Below, in pieces: positions 1 to 8,169 of a stretch of 64,000 nt of DNA. Source of the DNA: Halorubrum sp. 48-1-W (GTDB taxonomy: Archaea > Halobacteriota > Halobacteria > Halobacteriales > Haloferacaceae). Within the stretch, counting starts at the first letter, position 1. Each line of letters begins with the position of its first letter. Made by a program: the position numbers and the translations under genes. The notes below the pieces were generated by a model. It worked only from the letters and a program-made list of their open reading frames with translations, had not been told where the DNA came from and did not search any database. Location of the stretch: the NCBI RefSeq assembly GCF_003287355.1, contig NZ_QMIM01000012.1, positions 80,418 to 144,417 of the forward strand, read 5' to 3'.

Positions 1-98
1 GTGTCCGGGAGCCGGCGGAGCCTGTCGGGGTGTGCTGTGGTCATTCCGTCGAGCATCTCGTCGACCACGTCGTCGGGATCGTTGATGAGCTTCTTCAT
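1..98 (-). CDS. dhaK: Dihydroxyacetone kinase subunit DhaK (5' fragment, cut by window edge)
   Basis: Only the first 32 codons are inside the window; the gene reads leftward off the edge. The translation opens MKKLINDPDDVVDEML, which matches the strongly conserved N-terminus of DhaK, the dihydroxyacetone-binding subunit of the PEP-dependent (PTS-type) dihydroxyacetone kinase that makes dihydroxyacetone phosphate in glycerol and dihydroxyacetone catabolism. The start at 98 is the only ATG that keeps this N-terminus. The catalytic histidine region lies outside the window, so intactness cannot be judged. It is divergent from the stress-protein gene, with about 175 bases between them. Confidence 0.8.
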   Translation of the reverse strand, partial: MKKLINDPDDVVDEMLDGMTTAHPDRLRRLPD

Positions 99-228
99 GA
101 TCGAATAGTACCTTACTCCGTGTTCAATTAAAGATAGTGGCGAGAACGCGGTTCACCGGCGTATGCGGGCGGTTTCTCCTGGGATGCGCCGACCCCTCGA
201 CCGAGTCCGTGTCCCTCCCCGGGATCAC

Positions 229-246
229 GGGGAGATATATATCCCC
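229..246 (+). promoter_or_regulatory. TATA element inside inverted GGGGA/TCCCC arms, upstream of the UspA gene
   Basis: The alternating ATATATAT tract lies about 35 bases before the stress-protein start and is flanked by GGGGA and TCCCC arms. A TATA element at this distance is the normal position for a short-leader archaeal promoter. Whether the arms are an operator is inference. Confidence 0.45.
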
Positions 247-274
247 CGGACGCGTGGGTCATGATAACATTACT

Positions 275-742
275 ATGTACGACCGGATCCTGGTTCCGAC
301 CGACGGCTCCCCGAAGGGAAAACGCGCCGTCGAACACGCGCTCGCGCTCGCGGCGATCCACGACGCGGAGGTCCACGCGCTGTACGTGATCGACACGGCG
401 AGTTACGCCGGGACCGGCATGGAGGCCACCTGGGCGGGGATCGACGACCTGCTTCGGGAGGAGGCCGAGGAGGCGGTCGACCAGGTCGCGGCGTTGGCCG
501 AGGGGACCGACGTCGTCATCGAGACGAGCGTCGTCGAGGGGGCGCCGGGCCGGGAGATCGTCCGACACGCGACCGACCTCGGCTGTGACCTGATCGTCAT
601 GGGGACCCACGGCCGCGGCGGGATCGACCGGCTGTTGCTCGGGAGCGTCGCCGAGCGCGTCGTGCGCCGCTCGCCGGTCCCGGTGTTGACGGTCCGGCTG
701 GCCGAGGGGGCGGAAGCGTCGGGGACGGTCGAGGACGGCTGA
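275..742 (+). CDS. Universal stress protein, UspA family
   Basis: A 155-residue single-domain Usp protein, the usual length. It begins MYDRILVPTDGS, the first beta strand of the Usp fold, and carries the complete ATP-binding signature G-x2-G-x9-G-S in the stretch starting GTHGRGG near residue 110, followed by SPVPVLTV. Proteins with this signature bind ATP and are cytoplasmic stress-response factors; the specific role here is unknown. An in-frame upstream ATG exists at 137, but the start at 275 fits the family N-terminus and the TATA element at about 235. It stands alone between divergent dhaK and convergent birA. Confidence 0.9.
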   Translation: MYDRILVPTDGSPKGKRAVEHALALAAIHDAEVHALYVIDTASYAGTGMEATWAGIDDLLREEAEEAVDQVAALAEGTDVVIETSVVEGAPGREIVRHATDLGCDLIVMGTHGRGGIDRLLLGSVAERVVRRSPVPVLTVRLAEGAEASGTVEDG

Positions 743-766
743 GCGAGTCGACGAAAGGCGATCCGT

Positions 767-1765
767 CTACCGAACGTCCGCGTCCCGCAGGTGCTCGCAG
801 TCACCGGCGTGGACCCGCGTTCGTCCCTCGCCGGTGTCGACGACGAGCGTGCCGGGCTGTTCGACGTCGACCGCAGTCCCGACGACCGTTCCGCCCGGCG
901 TCTCGACGCGCACCCGCCGTCCGAGCGTGCTCGTCCGCTCCCGCCATGCGGGGAGGACCGCATCGGGGTCGGCGGCCAGTTCGGCGTACGCTTCGAGGAG
1001 TCGAGCGAGGAACCGACGGCGGTCGACGTCCTCGCCGCGTTCGGCCCGTAGCGAGGTCGCGCCGGCCGGGAGCGTCTCCGGGTCGAGGTTCGCGTTGACC
1101 CCGATCCCGACGACGAGCCAGGAGACGCGGTCCGCCTCCCCCTCCATCTCGGTGAGGATCCCGGCGAGCTTGCGTCCGCCCCGGGCGGGACGGTCCACGA
1201 AACCGGGACGATCGCCGCTTTCGTCGCCGTCTCCCCCGTCGGATCGCTCCACGAGCACGTCGTTCGGCCACTTGATCGTCGCGTCGACACCGACCTCCCG
1301 GCAAGCGTCGGCGACGGCGACCGCGGCCGTGAGGGTGAAAAGCGGCGCGCGGGCCGGGGCCACGGAGGGTCTGGTCAGGACCGAGACCCAGACGCCGCCG
1401 CTCGGCGCGACCCACTCGCGATCCGACCGCCCGCGCCCGCCGGTCTGTGCGTCCGCCACGACGGCGACGTCGGCGTCGTCGTCCGCCGCCAGCGCCCGCG
1501 CCCGGTCGTTCGTCGAGGGGAGGCTCCCGTGGTACTCGACGGTGTACGGCGCGTCAAGTCCGAACTCGATGCCGGCCGCACGGTACGCGGGGTCGCCCGG
1601 CGCGACGTACCCGTCGTCCGTGGCCCTGATCGCGAACCCCTCGTCGCGGAGCCCCTCGACCGCCCTCCGGACGGCTGTGCGGGACACCCCGATCTCGTCC
1701 GCGAGTGCCGGCCCCGACACCGGTCCCGACTCGAGGGCAGTGAGAAGCGCGCGACGCGTGTCCAT
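767..1765 (-). CDS. birA: Biotin--[acetyl-CoA-carboxylase] ligase with N-terminal HTH (BirA)
   Basis: 332 residues. Residues 1-50 form a winged-helix HTH (TRRALLTALESG...VSRTAVRRAVEGLR); the remainder is the biotin protein ligase domain with GRGRSDREWVAPSGG (biotinyl-AMP binding, about residue 108), KWPNDV and GRKLAGILTE, then the C-terminal SH3-like cap. The protein attaches biotin to carboxylase carrier domains, and the HTH suggests it also acts as a biotin-responsive regulator as in bifunctional BirA. The start at 1765 is chosen because the HTH begins directly there; the longer reading adds nine unrelated residues. It is divergent from cbiA with 94 bases between starts. Confidence 0.92.
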   Translation of the reverse strand: MDTRRALLTALESGPVSGPALADEIGVSRTAVRRAVEGLRDEGFAIRATDDGYVAPGDPAYRAAGIEFGLDAPYTVEYHGSLPSTNDRARALAADDDADVAVVADAQTGGRGRSDREWVAPSGGVWVSVLTRPSVAPARAPLFTLTAAVAVADACREVGVDATIKWPNDVLVERSDGGDGDESGDRPGFVDRPARGGRKLAGILTEMEGEADRVSWLVVGIGVNANLDPETLPAGATSLRAERGEDVDRRRFLARLLEAYAELAADPDAVLPAWRERTSTLGRRVRVETPGGTVVGTAVDVEQPGTLVVDTGEGRTRVHAGDCEHLRDADVR

Positions 1766-1859
1766 ACCCGCCGAGTGCTGCCGACCCGGCAAAGCCGTTT
1801 CGGGTGGACCGCGTCGGCCGGACGGATCGCTTTTCTCCGGTGGGTCGCTACCTGCTCAC

Positions 1860-3332
1860 ATGCACGGACTCGTCCTCGGCGGGACCGCCTCGGGCGTCGG
1901 GAAGACCGTCGCGGCGCTCGCCGTCTCTCATGCGCTCTCGGACGCCGGCTACGACCCGGTTCCGGCGAAGGCGGGCCCCGACTACATCGACCCGAGCCAC
2001 CACGCCGCCGCGCTCGGCCGTCCCTCCCGAACGCTCGACACCTGGATGCAGGGCGTCGAGGGCGTCCGGCGGAACCTCCACCGAGCAGTCGAGGACGGGA
2101 ACGGTGGGTCGCCCGGACCCGTCTCCGCTCCCGACGACGATCCCGATCACGTCGCAGTCGTCGAGGGGATGATGGGGCTGTACGACGGCTCGGCCACGTC
2201 GACGGCGGCGACCGCGGCGGCGCTCGACGTCCCGGTCGTCCTCGTCGTCGACGCGGGCGCGGGGATGCAGAGCGTCGGCGCGACCGCCCTCGGGTTCCGG
2301 GAGTACGCGGCCCACGCGGATCTCCCGACACACGTACGGGAGGATGTCGACGATCCCCGTATCGACGTGGTCGGCGTGATCGCCCAGAAGGCACACAAGG
2401 GCCGCCACGCCGACGGGATCCGCGAAGCGCTCCCCGACGGGATCGCCTGGCTGGGCCACGTCCCGCCAGCCGAGGGGTTGACCGTCCCCGACCGGCACCT
2501 CGGGCTCCACATGGGCGACGAGACGCCGCTCCCCGAGCCCGCGATCGCGGAGGCCGCGGAGACGATCGACGGCGATGCGGTCGCGCGGGTCGCCGAGGCG
2601 GTCGCACGCCCGGAGCGTCCGGGCGGACCCGACCGGTCGATCCCCGGAACCGGCGGGATCGTCAGCGACGACCGACCGACCGTCGCGGTCGCCGTCGACG
2701 ACGCGTTCCGGTTCGTCTACCCCGCGACGTGGGATCTGCTCCGCGAGCTGGCGACCGTCGAGCCGTTCGCCCCGGTCGCCGGCGACGATCTCCCCGACTG
2801 TGACGCCGTCTACCTCCCCGGGGGGTATCCGGAGAACCACGCCGCTGTGCTCTCGTCGTCGCCGGCGCTGTCGACGCTCGCCGACCGGGCTGTGGACGGG
2901 CTCCCGGTGCTCGGCGAGTGCGGCGGGTTGATGGCGCTGTCGGCGTCGTTGACCACCGTCGACGGCGAGACACACCGGATGGCAGGGGTCCTTCCCGGCA
3001 GCGTCCGGATGCACGACCGGTACCGCGCGCTCGACCACGTCGAGTTGCGCGCGACCGCCGACGGCGTCACCGCCGCGGCCGGCGAGCGCCACCGCGGCCA
3101 CGAGTTCCACTACTCGAGTCACGCGCTCGGGGAGGACGGACGCGACCCCGAGACGACGCCCGACGCCGACGCCCGGTTCGCCTTCGAGGTCGCCCGAGGC
3201 GAGGGGATCGACGGCGACCACGACGGGCTCATCGCCCACCGAACCGTCGGGACCTACGCCCATCGTCACCCGGCGAGCAGTGCGTTCGACCGACTCGTGG
3301 CGGCGGCGGCGGCGTACGCCAGGGGACCATAG
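1860..3332 (+). CDS. cbiA: Cobyrinate a,c-diamide synthase (CbiA/CobB family)
   Basis: 490 residues. The N-terminal P-loop amidoligase domain starts MHGLVLGGTASGVGKT (residues 6-16), followed by KAGPDYIDPSHH, a family signature. The C-terminal glutamine amidotransferase domain has LPGGYPENH and the nucleophile cysteine in LGECGGLMAL (about residue 354). The enzyme amidates the a and c side chains of cobyrinate using glutamine and ATP in cobalamin biosynthesis. Length and both active sites are complete. The stop is three bases before a ferredoxin gene, so the two are probably co-transcribed. I saw no cobalamin riboswitch upstream. Confidence 0.93.
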   Translation: MHGLVLGGTASGVGKTVAALAVSHALSDAGYDPVPAKAGPDYIDPSHHAAALGRPSRTLDTWMQGVEGVRRNLHRAVEDGNGGSPGPVSAPDDDPDHVAVVEGMMGLYDGSATSTAATAAALDVPVVLVVDAGAGMQSVGATALGFREYAAHADLPTHVREDVDDPRIDVVGVIAQKAHKGRHADGIREALPDGIAWLGHVPPAEGLTVPDRHLGLHMGDETPLPEPAIAEAAETIDGDAVARVAEAVARPERPGGPDRSIPGTGGIVSDDRPTVAVAVDDAFRFVYPATWDLLRELATVEPFAPVAGDDLPDCDAVYLPGGYPENHAAVLSSSPALSTLADRAVDGLPVLGECGGLMALSASLTTVDGETHRMAGVLPGSVRMHDRYRALDHVELRATADGVTAAAGERHRGHEFHYSSHALGEDGRDPETTPDADARFAFEVARGEGIDGDHDGLIAHRTVGTYAHRHPASSAFDRLVAAAAAYARGP

Positions 3333-3335
3333 GGC

Positions 3336-3749
3336 ATGACGGGTGGCGACGGCCCGAACGGTGGCAACGCGGTCGATCCCACCGGCGACGACGCCGACCC
3401 CACCGGCGACACCGACGGTGTCGGGAGCGTTCCTGTCGTCGTGATCGACGACGACGGCAAGCGCCACGAGCTTCCTGTCGAGCAGGGTCGAACCCTCAGG
3501 AACGTCCTCCTCGAGGCGCATCACTCGCCGTACACGGCGGCGACAGAGCGTCTCAACTGCGGCGGCCGCGGGCTCTGTGCGACCTGCGGCGTTCGGGTAC
3601 GGGAGGGCCCCGCGCCGGACCACTGGCACGACCGACTCGCCGAGCGGTTCGGCTATCCCCGACTCTCCTGTCAGGTGGTCGTCGACCGACCGATGACCGT
3701 CGAACTCCTCGACAAGCGGGTCTGGGGTGGTCGCGAACGCGAGCGATAA
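3336..3749 (+). CDS. [2Fe-2S] plant-type ferredoxin domain protein
   Basis: 137 residues. After an acidic, glycine-rich leader of about 30 residues comes a beta-grasp 2Fe-2S fold with cysteines in LNCGGRGLCATCG and a fourth in RLSCQV, the standard C-x5-C-x2-C...C spacing. It should be a cytoplasmic electron carrier. It starts three bases after the cbiA stop, which suggests a redox role linked to corrin metabolism (for example cobalt reduction), but that link is inference from position only. The acidic leader is typical of haloarchaeal ferredoxins. Confidence 0.82.
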   Translation: MTGGDGPNGGNAVDPTGDDADPTGDTDGVGSVPVVVIDDDGKRHELPVEQGRTLRNVLLEAHHSPYTAATERLNCGGRGLCATCGVRVREGPAPDHWHDRLAERFGYPRLSCQVVVDRPMTVELLDKRVWGGRERER

Positions 3750-3961
3750 CTGTCGGGTGACCCTCCTGCCTCGATCCGGCACCCTCCCGATCGACACCGG
3801 GTTTCCGGTGAACCCACGGACGCCGAAGGCCCCAACACCGCTCGTCGTCCGGTGACTGAATCCGCCATGAGGCGACCGATTTCGGGCGACCCACATGCCG
3901 TTAGGCCATCCAACGCGCCGGTCGGCACAAGACACAAGTCCTCACGGCCGGGATCTGGAGT

Positions 3962-4558
3962 ATGCAACCCTCCAAGGAGCGAGAGGCCGGGGAGACCGGA
4001 GATACCGGGGACGGCGACCCGCTCGACGACCTCGACGACCTCCTCGACGACGATCTGGCGGGCAGCGGGGAGTCCGACGTCGGCGCCGACGCCAACCCGG
4101 AGGCGTCCGCCGGCCCGACGGCGACACCCCGATCCTCGGCCGGTTCGGGAGGGAGTACCGGCCGGATCGGCGTCGACGGTCGCTGGTTCTCGCTCAAGAG
4201 CTTCGCGGTCACCGTACTCGCCGTCGCCGTCTCGAGCGTCCTCGTCGGATTGGTCCCGCTCGTCGGCGGGACGGTCGGTGCCGTGGCCGGCGTGCTGCTC
4301 GGGGCGTTCCTCGTCGGGCTGGTCTTCGCGTCGCCGAACTACGCCGAGGCGGGGCTCGCCGGGACGCTCGCGGGCGCCGGCACCGCCGTCTCGAGCGTGC
4401 TCGGCGTCGGGTTCCTCCCGATCGGGATCGACTACCTCGGCCAGTGGGGACTCCCGCTCCTCGCGGTCGGCGGCGGGGTGGGGCTCCTCTGCGGGCTCGT
4501 CGGCCACTACTTCGGTCGCGACCTGCGTGCGGGCGTCACCGGTGACCTCCCCGAGTGA
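3962..4558 (+). CDS. Membrane protein with acidic N-terminal tail, function unknown
   Basis: 198 residues. Residues 1-75 are hydrophilic, rich in Asp, Gly and Ser, and likely disordered in the cytoplasm. From about residue 78 there are four hydrophobic segments with many Gly and Ala (SFAVTVLAVAVSSVLVGLV, GAVAGVLLGAFLVGLVF, a glycine-rich third and LLAVGGGVGLLCGLVG). The pattern resembles haloarchaeal DUF456-like membrane proteins, but I cannot name a function. The start is the first ATG that keeps the frame, and no operon partner is near. The 212 bases between this gene and the ferredoxin hold no recognisable gene. Confidence 0.7.
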   Translation: MQPSKEREAGETGDTGDGDPLDDLDDLLDDDLAGSGESDVGADANPEASAGPTATPRSSAGSGGSTGRIGVDGRWFSLKSFAVTVLAVAVSSVLVGLVPLVGGTVGAVAGVLLGAFLVGLVFASPNYAEAGLAGTLAGAGTAVSSVLGVGFLPIGIDYLGQWGLPLLAVGGGVGLLCGLVGHYFGRDLRAGVTGDLPE

Positions 4559-4580
4559 TCGGGCAACTCGGGGGAGGACG

Positions 4581-4820
4581 TCAGCCCTGAACGGAGACGG
4601 CACCTTTCGTTCCGACCGCCTCGTGGGACGTACAGACGTAGGGGTGGACGCCCGACGCCTCGAAGGTGTACTCGAACGTGCGTCCGGATTCGCCGACGGC
4701 CCCGACCTCGACGGCCACCTCGTCGACGTCGGTCCGGTCCAGGGTTCCCTCGTAGTCGCTCACGTCGTCGAACCAACCGTCGTAGTCCGGCTCCTCGGAG
4801 AGGTACTCGGCGTCGTCCTT
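4581..4820 (-). pseudogene. Halocyanin remnant (internally deleted, no start or signal peptide)
   Basis: The translation on the minus strand is recognisably the two ends of a halocyanin domain: YLSEEPDYDGWFDDVSDYEG ... VAVEVGAVG joined straight to FEYTFEASGVHPYVCTSHEA, then KGAVSVQG. The central part of about 35 residues that normally carries the first copper histidine (WxWTGxGGxHNV) is missing, no lipoprotein signal or start codon lies upstream in frame, and the methionine ligand is replaced (HEAVGTKG instead of HEAMGMKG). The cysteine and second histidine remain. It cannot form a type 1 copper site and is probably a decaying duplicate of a halocyanin gene; an intact halocyanin-like gene lies 650 bases to the right. 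Confidence 0.65.
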
Positions 4821-4950
4821 CGTACGACGTCGCGTAGGTGTCGGGGGATGATACCCGTGAGGATTCCCGGAGGACGAGGTGGTCGATCGACCTGTTCGGG
4901 TCGGGATACGAAAGGGCGTTTCCGGTCGGCCGGGCCCGCCGGCCGGCCGA

Positions 4951-5394
4951 TCACTCCCCGTCGAACTCCATCGCGACGGAGTTGATACAGAAGCGCTTGC
5001 CTGTGGGCTCCGGCCCGTCGTCGAAGACGTGCCCGAGGTGTGAGTCACAGGACGCACACCGGACCTCGGTGCGGCGCATGCCGTGGCTGGTGTCGAGCGT
5101 CGTCGTCACCGCGTCCTCCTCGGCAGCGTAGAAGGCCGGCCAGCCGCAGCCGGACTCGTACTTCGTCTCAGCGTCGAACAGGAGTTCCCCGCAGGCCCTA
5201 CAGCGGTACTCGCCGTCCTCGGGCAGGTGGTCGACGTACTCCCCCGAGAACCGCGCTTCGGTGCCGCTCTCCCGGAGCACGCGATACTCCTCCGCGGAGA
5301 GTCGCTCGCGCCACTCCGCGTCGGTCAGCTCGGCGGGGTCGTCCGCGTCGGGCGAGGTCGGGTCGGTGTCGCTCGTGGAGTCGGTGTCGCTCAT
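4951..5394 (-). CDS. msrB: Peptide-methionine (R)-S-oxide reductase MsrB
   Basis: 147 residues. After an acidic 20-residue leader comes the SelR/MsrB fold: LSAEEYRVLRESGTE, two zinc-binding pairs (CRACGELLF and CASCDSHLGHVF), SGCGWPAFY, and the catalytic cysteine in GKRFCINSVAMEF. It reduces methionine-R-sulfoxide in proteins. All catalytic and zinc residues are present. The start at 5394 is preferred over 5442 because the 16 extra residues are not conserved-looking. It sits between a halocyanin remnant and a halocyanin-like gene, all on the same strand. Confidence 0.95.
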   Translation of the reverse strand: MSDTDSTSDTDPTSPDADDPAELTDAEWRERLSAEEYRVLRESGTEARFSGEYVDHLPEDGEYRCRACGELLFDAETKYESGCGWPAFYAAEEDAVTTTLDTSHGMRRTEVRCASCDSHLGHVFDDGPEPTGKRFCINSVAMEFDGE

Positions 5395-5472
5395 GGACCG
5401 CCCTACGGGCCGAGTCGGTAAGGCGGTTGTGGCGGCGTCCACGGCGAGCGAGGGGAGGGGACGGACCGCTCG

Positions 5473-6372
5473 CTACTCGACGATGACCGCACCCCGCATT
5501 CCGATCGCCTCGTGCGGCAGGCTGGAGTAGCGGTACGTCCCTGGCTCCTCGAAGGCGTGTTCGAACGTCGTCTCCGGGTCGGCGGTTGGATCGCCGGACC
5601 GGACGTCGAGGTCCTCGAACGCCACGTTCGTCGATCCGCCCTCACCGGTCCACTCCCAGACGACCGTCGTCCCGGGCGACACCTTGAGAACCGGCGGGTC
5701 GAACGCGAGGTGACCGCCGTTCCCCTCGGCACCGACGGCCACCGACGCGGCGTCGTCGTCGGTTTCGTCCGCGATGCTCCCGTCGAAGTTGTCGCTGTGG
5801 ACGACCCACTCGTCGACGGCCTCGTACCCGGTTGAAGGGGGCTCTTTCACGACGACCGCGCCCTTCATGCCGTCTTCGCGGTCGGGCTCGGAGACGAACG
5901 GATACGTTCCGGGCTCCTCGAACACGTAGTGGTAGCTCGTCCCCGACTGCGCGTTCGGGCGACCGCTGTCGAACGTTCCGTCGAGCGCGGCGACGTTGTG
6001 TGCGCCACCGTGGCCGGTCCAGTTCCATCGAACGTTCGTCATCGGCGGTACCTCGATGACGACCGGACTGAACCCGAGGCCGTCGTCGTACTCGCGACCG
6101 AGTCGGAGTTCCGCACGCCCGTTCGTCCCGGTCCGTTTTCGTTCGCCCTCGTATCCGTTCGCGTCCGAAAGCCAGTCCTCGAGCGAGTCCGGGGGTGAGA
6201 GTTCACTCACCGGCGTGTACGTCGGCTCGCCGTCAGCAGTGGATTCGCCACTGCCGGATCCGTCGTCCGCCGTCGAGTCGACGCCGGTGACGGAGCTACA
6301 GCCGGCGAGCGTGGCGACTCCGGTGACGCTCATCGCGTGGAGGACGTCGCGTCGCGCGGGGGTGTGTCCCAT
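5473..6372 (-). CDS. Two-domain halocyanin-like lipoprotein lacking both copper cysteines
   Basis: 299 residues. Residues 1-25 form a twin-arginine lipoprotein signal (ARRDVL ... TLAGC, lipid cysteine at 25), so the protein should be exported folded and membrane anchored. Two cupredoxin domains follow. Domain 1 has WNWTGHGGAHNV and ends FVSEPDREDGMKG; domain 2 has WEWTGEGGSTNV and ends YRYSSLPHEAIGMRG. In canonical halocyanins these ends read roughly YVCTPHEAMGM. Here the cysteine is serine in both domains; domain 1 also has Asp for the second His, and domain 2 has Thr for the first His. Type 1 copper binding is therefore unlikely although the fold is well kept. It could bind another ligand or act structurally. 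Confidence 0.85.
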   Translation of the reverse strand: MGHTPARRDVLHAMSVTGVATLAGCSSVTGVDSTADDGSGSGESTADGEPTYTPVSELSPPDSLEDWLSDANGYEGERKRTGTNGRAELRLGREYDDGLGFSPVVIEVPPMTNVRWNWTGHGGAHNVAALDGTFDSGRPNAQSGTSYHYVFEEPGTYPFVSEPDREDGMKGAVVVKEPPSTGYEAVDEWVVHSDNFDGSIADETDDDAASVAVGAEGNGGHLAFDPPVLKVSPGTTVVWEWTGEGGSTNVAFEDLDVRSGDPTADPETTFEHAFEEPGTYRYSSLPHEAIGMRGAVIVE

Positions 6373-6419
6373 ACGCCCGCTTCCGTCGAGACGGAAATAA
6401 CGGTGGTGTCGATGCCGAC

Positions 6420-6450
6420 CTGGCAAAAAATGCCAGTAAATATAAGTATA
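6420..6450 (-). promoter_or_regulatory. TATA element and CTGGCA/TGCCAG inverted repeat upstream of the halocyanin-like gene
   Basis: Positions 6420-6436 form an inverted repeat with six-base arms and an A5 spacer (CTGGCA-AAAAA-TGCCAG). Directly upstream in the minus-strand sense, 6437-6450 is an AT tract able to serve as TATA element. The repeat therefore falls between the TATA element and the expected transcription start, the usual place for an archaeal repressor operator. Regulator unknown. Confidence 0.5.
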
Positions 6451-6560
6451 TTCCTCAGAAACGATTCGGATTCGGGTTCGAGATCGGTTCTGTCGCTACC
6501 CTCGCGCGTGAAGCCACTACCGGCGCCGTTTCGGATCTCGAAAGGCCCTCCATCCCCTCG

Positions 6561-6576
6561 ATCCACGGCCGTGGAT
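6561..6576. promoter_or_regulatory. Perfect 16-bp palindrome upstream of pyrB
   Basis: ATCCACGGCCGTGGAT is identical on both strands and lies 58 bases before the pyrB start. Its position suggests a dimeric regulator site for the pyrimidine operon; this is inference. Confidence 0.4.
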
Positions 6577-6634
6577 ATCGTCTCTCCTCCGCGACCCGAG
6601 GGATTCAAGAGACTGCCGGACGCCTACTCCGACG

Positions 6635-7576
6635 ATGCGTCAGGACCACCTCATCACCGCGACCCAGCTCTCGCGGGATGACATCGAGGCGGTGCTCGAC
6701 CGGGCCCGCGAGGTCGCCGCCGACCCCGGAGCGTACGCGGGCCGACACGCGGGGACGATGCTCGCCCTCTGTTTCTTCGAACCGAGCACACGCACGCGGA
6801 TGAGCTTCGACGCCGCCGCACAACGGCTCGGGATCGACACGATCGACATGGGCGACGTCGACTCCTCGTCGGTCTCGAAGGGCGAATCGCTCGCGGACAC
6901 CGTCCGCGTCATCGAGGGATACGCCGACTCGATCGTTCTGCGACACCCCAGCGAGGGCGCGGCGACGCTGGCTGCGGAGTTCGTCGACGTCCCCGTGATA
7001 AACGCCGGCGACGGGGCGGGTCAACACCCTTCCCAGACCCTCCTCGACCTCCACACGATCCGGGAGAACCACGGCCTCGACGACCTCACCGTCGGGATCA
7101 TGGGTGACCTGAAGTACGGCCGGACGGTCCACTCGCTCGCGACCGCGCTGACCAACTTCGACGCCCGCCAGCACTTCATCAGCCCCGAGTCGCTTCGGCT
7201 CCCGCGGTCGGTCCGGTTCGATCTCCACGAGACGGGCGCCCAGGTTCGCGAACACGACGACCTGGAGGCGGTCCTCCCCGAACTGGACGTCCTCTACGTC
7301 ACCCGGATCCAGAAGGAGCGGTTCCCCGACGAGAACGAGTACCACCGCGTCGCGGGCCAGTACCGTATCGACGCCGACACGCTCGAGGCCGCCCCCGACG
7401 ACCTCACCGTGATGCACCCGCTTCCCCGCGTCGACGAGATCGCCCCCGACGTCGACGACACCGACCACGCCCGCTACTTCGAACAGGCACACAACGGGAT
7501 CCCCGTCCGGATGGCGCTCCTCGACACGCTCCTCGAGAACGCTGAGGCGGCCGAGGGGTTGGAGGTGGACCGATGA
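6635..7576 (+). CDS. pyrB: Aspartate carbamoyltransferase catalytic subunit
   Basis: 313 residues, the family's usual length. The carbamoyl-phosphate loop [12 protein letters not shown] is at residues 48-59, the second active-site loop [11 protein letters not shown] follows, and [12 protein letters not shown] and [10 protein letters not shown] are present. It condenses carbamoyl phosphate and aspartate in the first committed step of pyrimidine synthesis. The start [16 protein letters not shown] fits the family. The stop overlaps the pyrI start by four bases (ATGA), giving translational coupling with the regulatory chain. Confidence 0.97.
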   Translation: MRQDHLITATQLSRDDIEAVLDRAREVAADPGAYAGRHAGTMLALCFFEPSTRTRMSFDAAAQRLGIDTIDMGDVDSSSVSKGESLADTVRVIEGYADSIVLRHPSEGAATLAAEFVDVPVINAGDGAGQHPSQTLLDLHTIRENHGLDDLTVGIMGDLKYGRTVHSLATALTNFDARQHFISPESLRLPRSVRFDLHETGAQVREHDDLEAVLPELDVLYVTRIQKERFPDENEYHRVAGQYRIDADTLEAAPDDLTVMHPLPRVDEIAPDVDDTDHARYFEQAHNGIPVRMALLDTLLENAEAAEGLEVDR

Positions 7577-8031
7577 GCGAGCACGAACTCCGCGTCTCGA
7601 AGATCCGCGACGGGACCGTGATCGACCACGTCGAGGGTGGACAGGCGCTCAACGTGCTCGCGATCCTCGGGATCGACGGCTCGGAGGGACTCGGCGTCTC
7701 CGTCGGAATGAACGTCCCGTCCGACCGGCTCGGCCGGAAGGACCTCGTGAAGGTGGAAGGCCGGGAGCTCTCACAGTCGGAGGTGGACGTCCTCTCGCTT
7801 ATCGCGCCGGAGGCGACTATCAACATCGTCCGGGAGTTCGAGGTGGTCGAGAAGAACCGCGTGACGCGACCCGACAGCGTCGTCGGGGTGCTCTCGTGTC
7901 CGAACCGGAACTGTATCACCAACGCCGAGGAACCGGTCGAGACGCGGTTCGAGGTGATCGCCGACGGCGTCCGCTGTGACTACTGCTCGACGGTCCTCCG
8001 GTCGGACATCGCCGAACACATCGACGTGTGA
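7573..8031 (+). CDS. pyrI: Aspartate carbamoyltransferase regulatory subunit
   Basis: 152 residues. The N-terminal allosteric nucleotide-binding domain begins [15 protein letters not shown]; the C-terminal zinc domain has CPNRNC and CDYC, the four zinc ligands that bind the catalytic chain. It assembles with PyrB into the dodecameric holoenzyme regulated by nucleotides. The last codons (HIDV-stop) form the first unit of a 15-bp tandem array that continues 75 bases past the stop. Confidence 0.97.
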   Translation: MSEHELRVSKIRDGTVIDHVEGGQALNVLAILGIDGSEGLGVSVGMNVPSDRLGRKDLVKVEGRELSQSEVDVLSLIAPEATINIVREFEVVEKNRVTRPDSVVGVLSCPNRNCITNAEEPVETRFEVIADGVRCDYCSTVLRSDIAEHIDV

Positions 8032-8106
8032 CACATCGACGTGTGGCACATCGACGTGTGACACATCGACGTGTGGCACATCGGCGTGTGACACATCAAC
8101 GTGTGA
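8017..8106. repeat. Six tandem 15-bp repeats starting inside the 3' end of pyrI
   Basis: Unit CACATCGACGTGTGA/G, starting at 8017, 8032, 8047, 8062, 8077 and 8092. The last two units each differ by one base (TCGGCG, TCAACG). The first unit encodes the final HIDV and the TGA stop of PyrI; the following units repeat the same bases downstream with TGA and TGG alternating at first. The ends CACA/TGTG make each unit a weak dyad. Confidence 0.9.
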
Positions 8107-8169
8107 TCGACCGTCCACGTGCGGGCGAACGTCGGTAGTTTTTAGCGGTCGCCGGTCGACAGTACGTCC

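Noticed and set aside
1766..1859. Cobalamin riboswitch upstream of cbiA
   Set aside because: The gap is only 94 bases and has no B12-box-like sequence; such riboswitches are also not usual in Halobacteria.
1848..3935. Long minus-strand frame across cbiA and the ferredoxin
   Set aside because: Antisense shadow: it has no recognisable domain and covers two genes with clear catalytic motifs on the plus strand.
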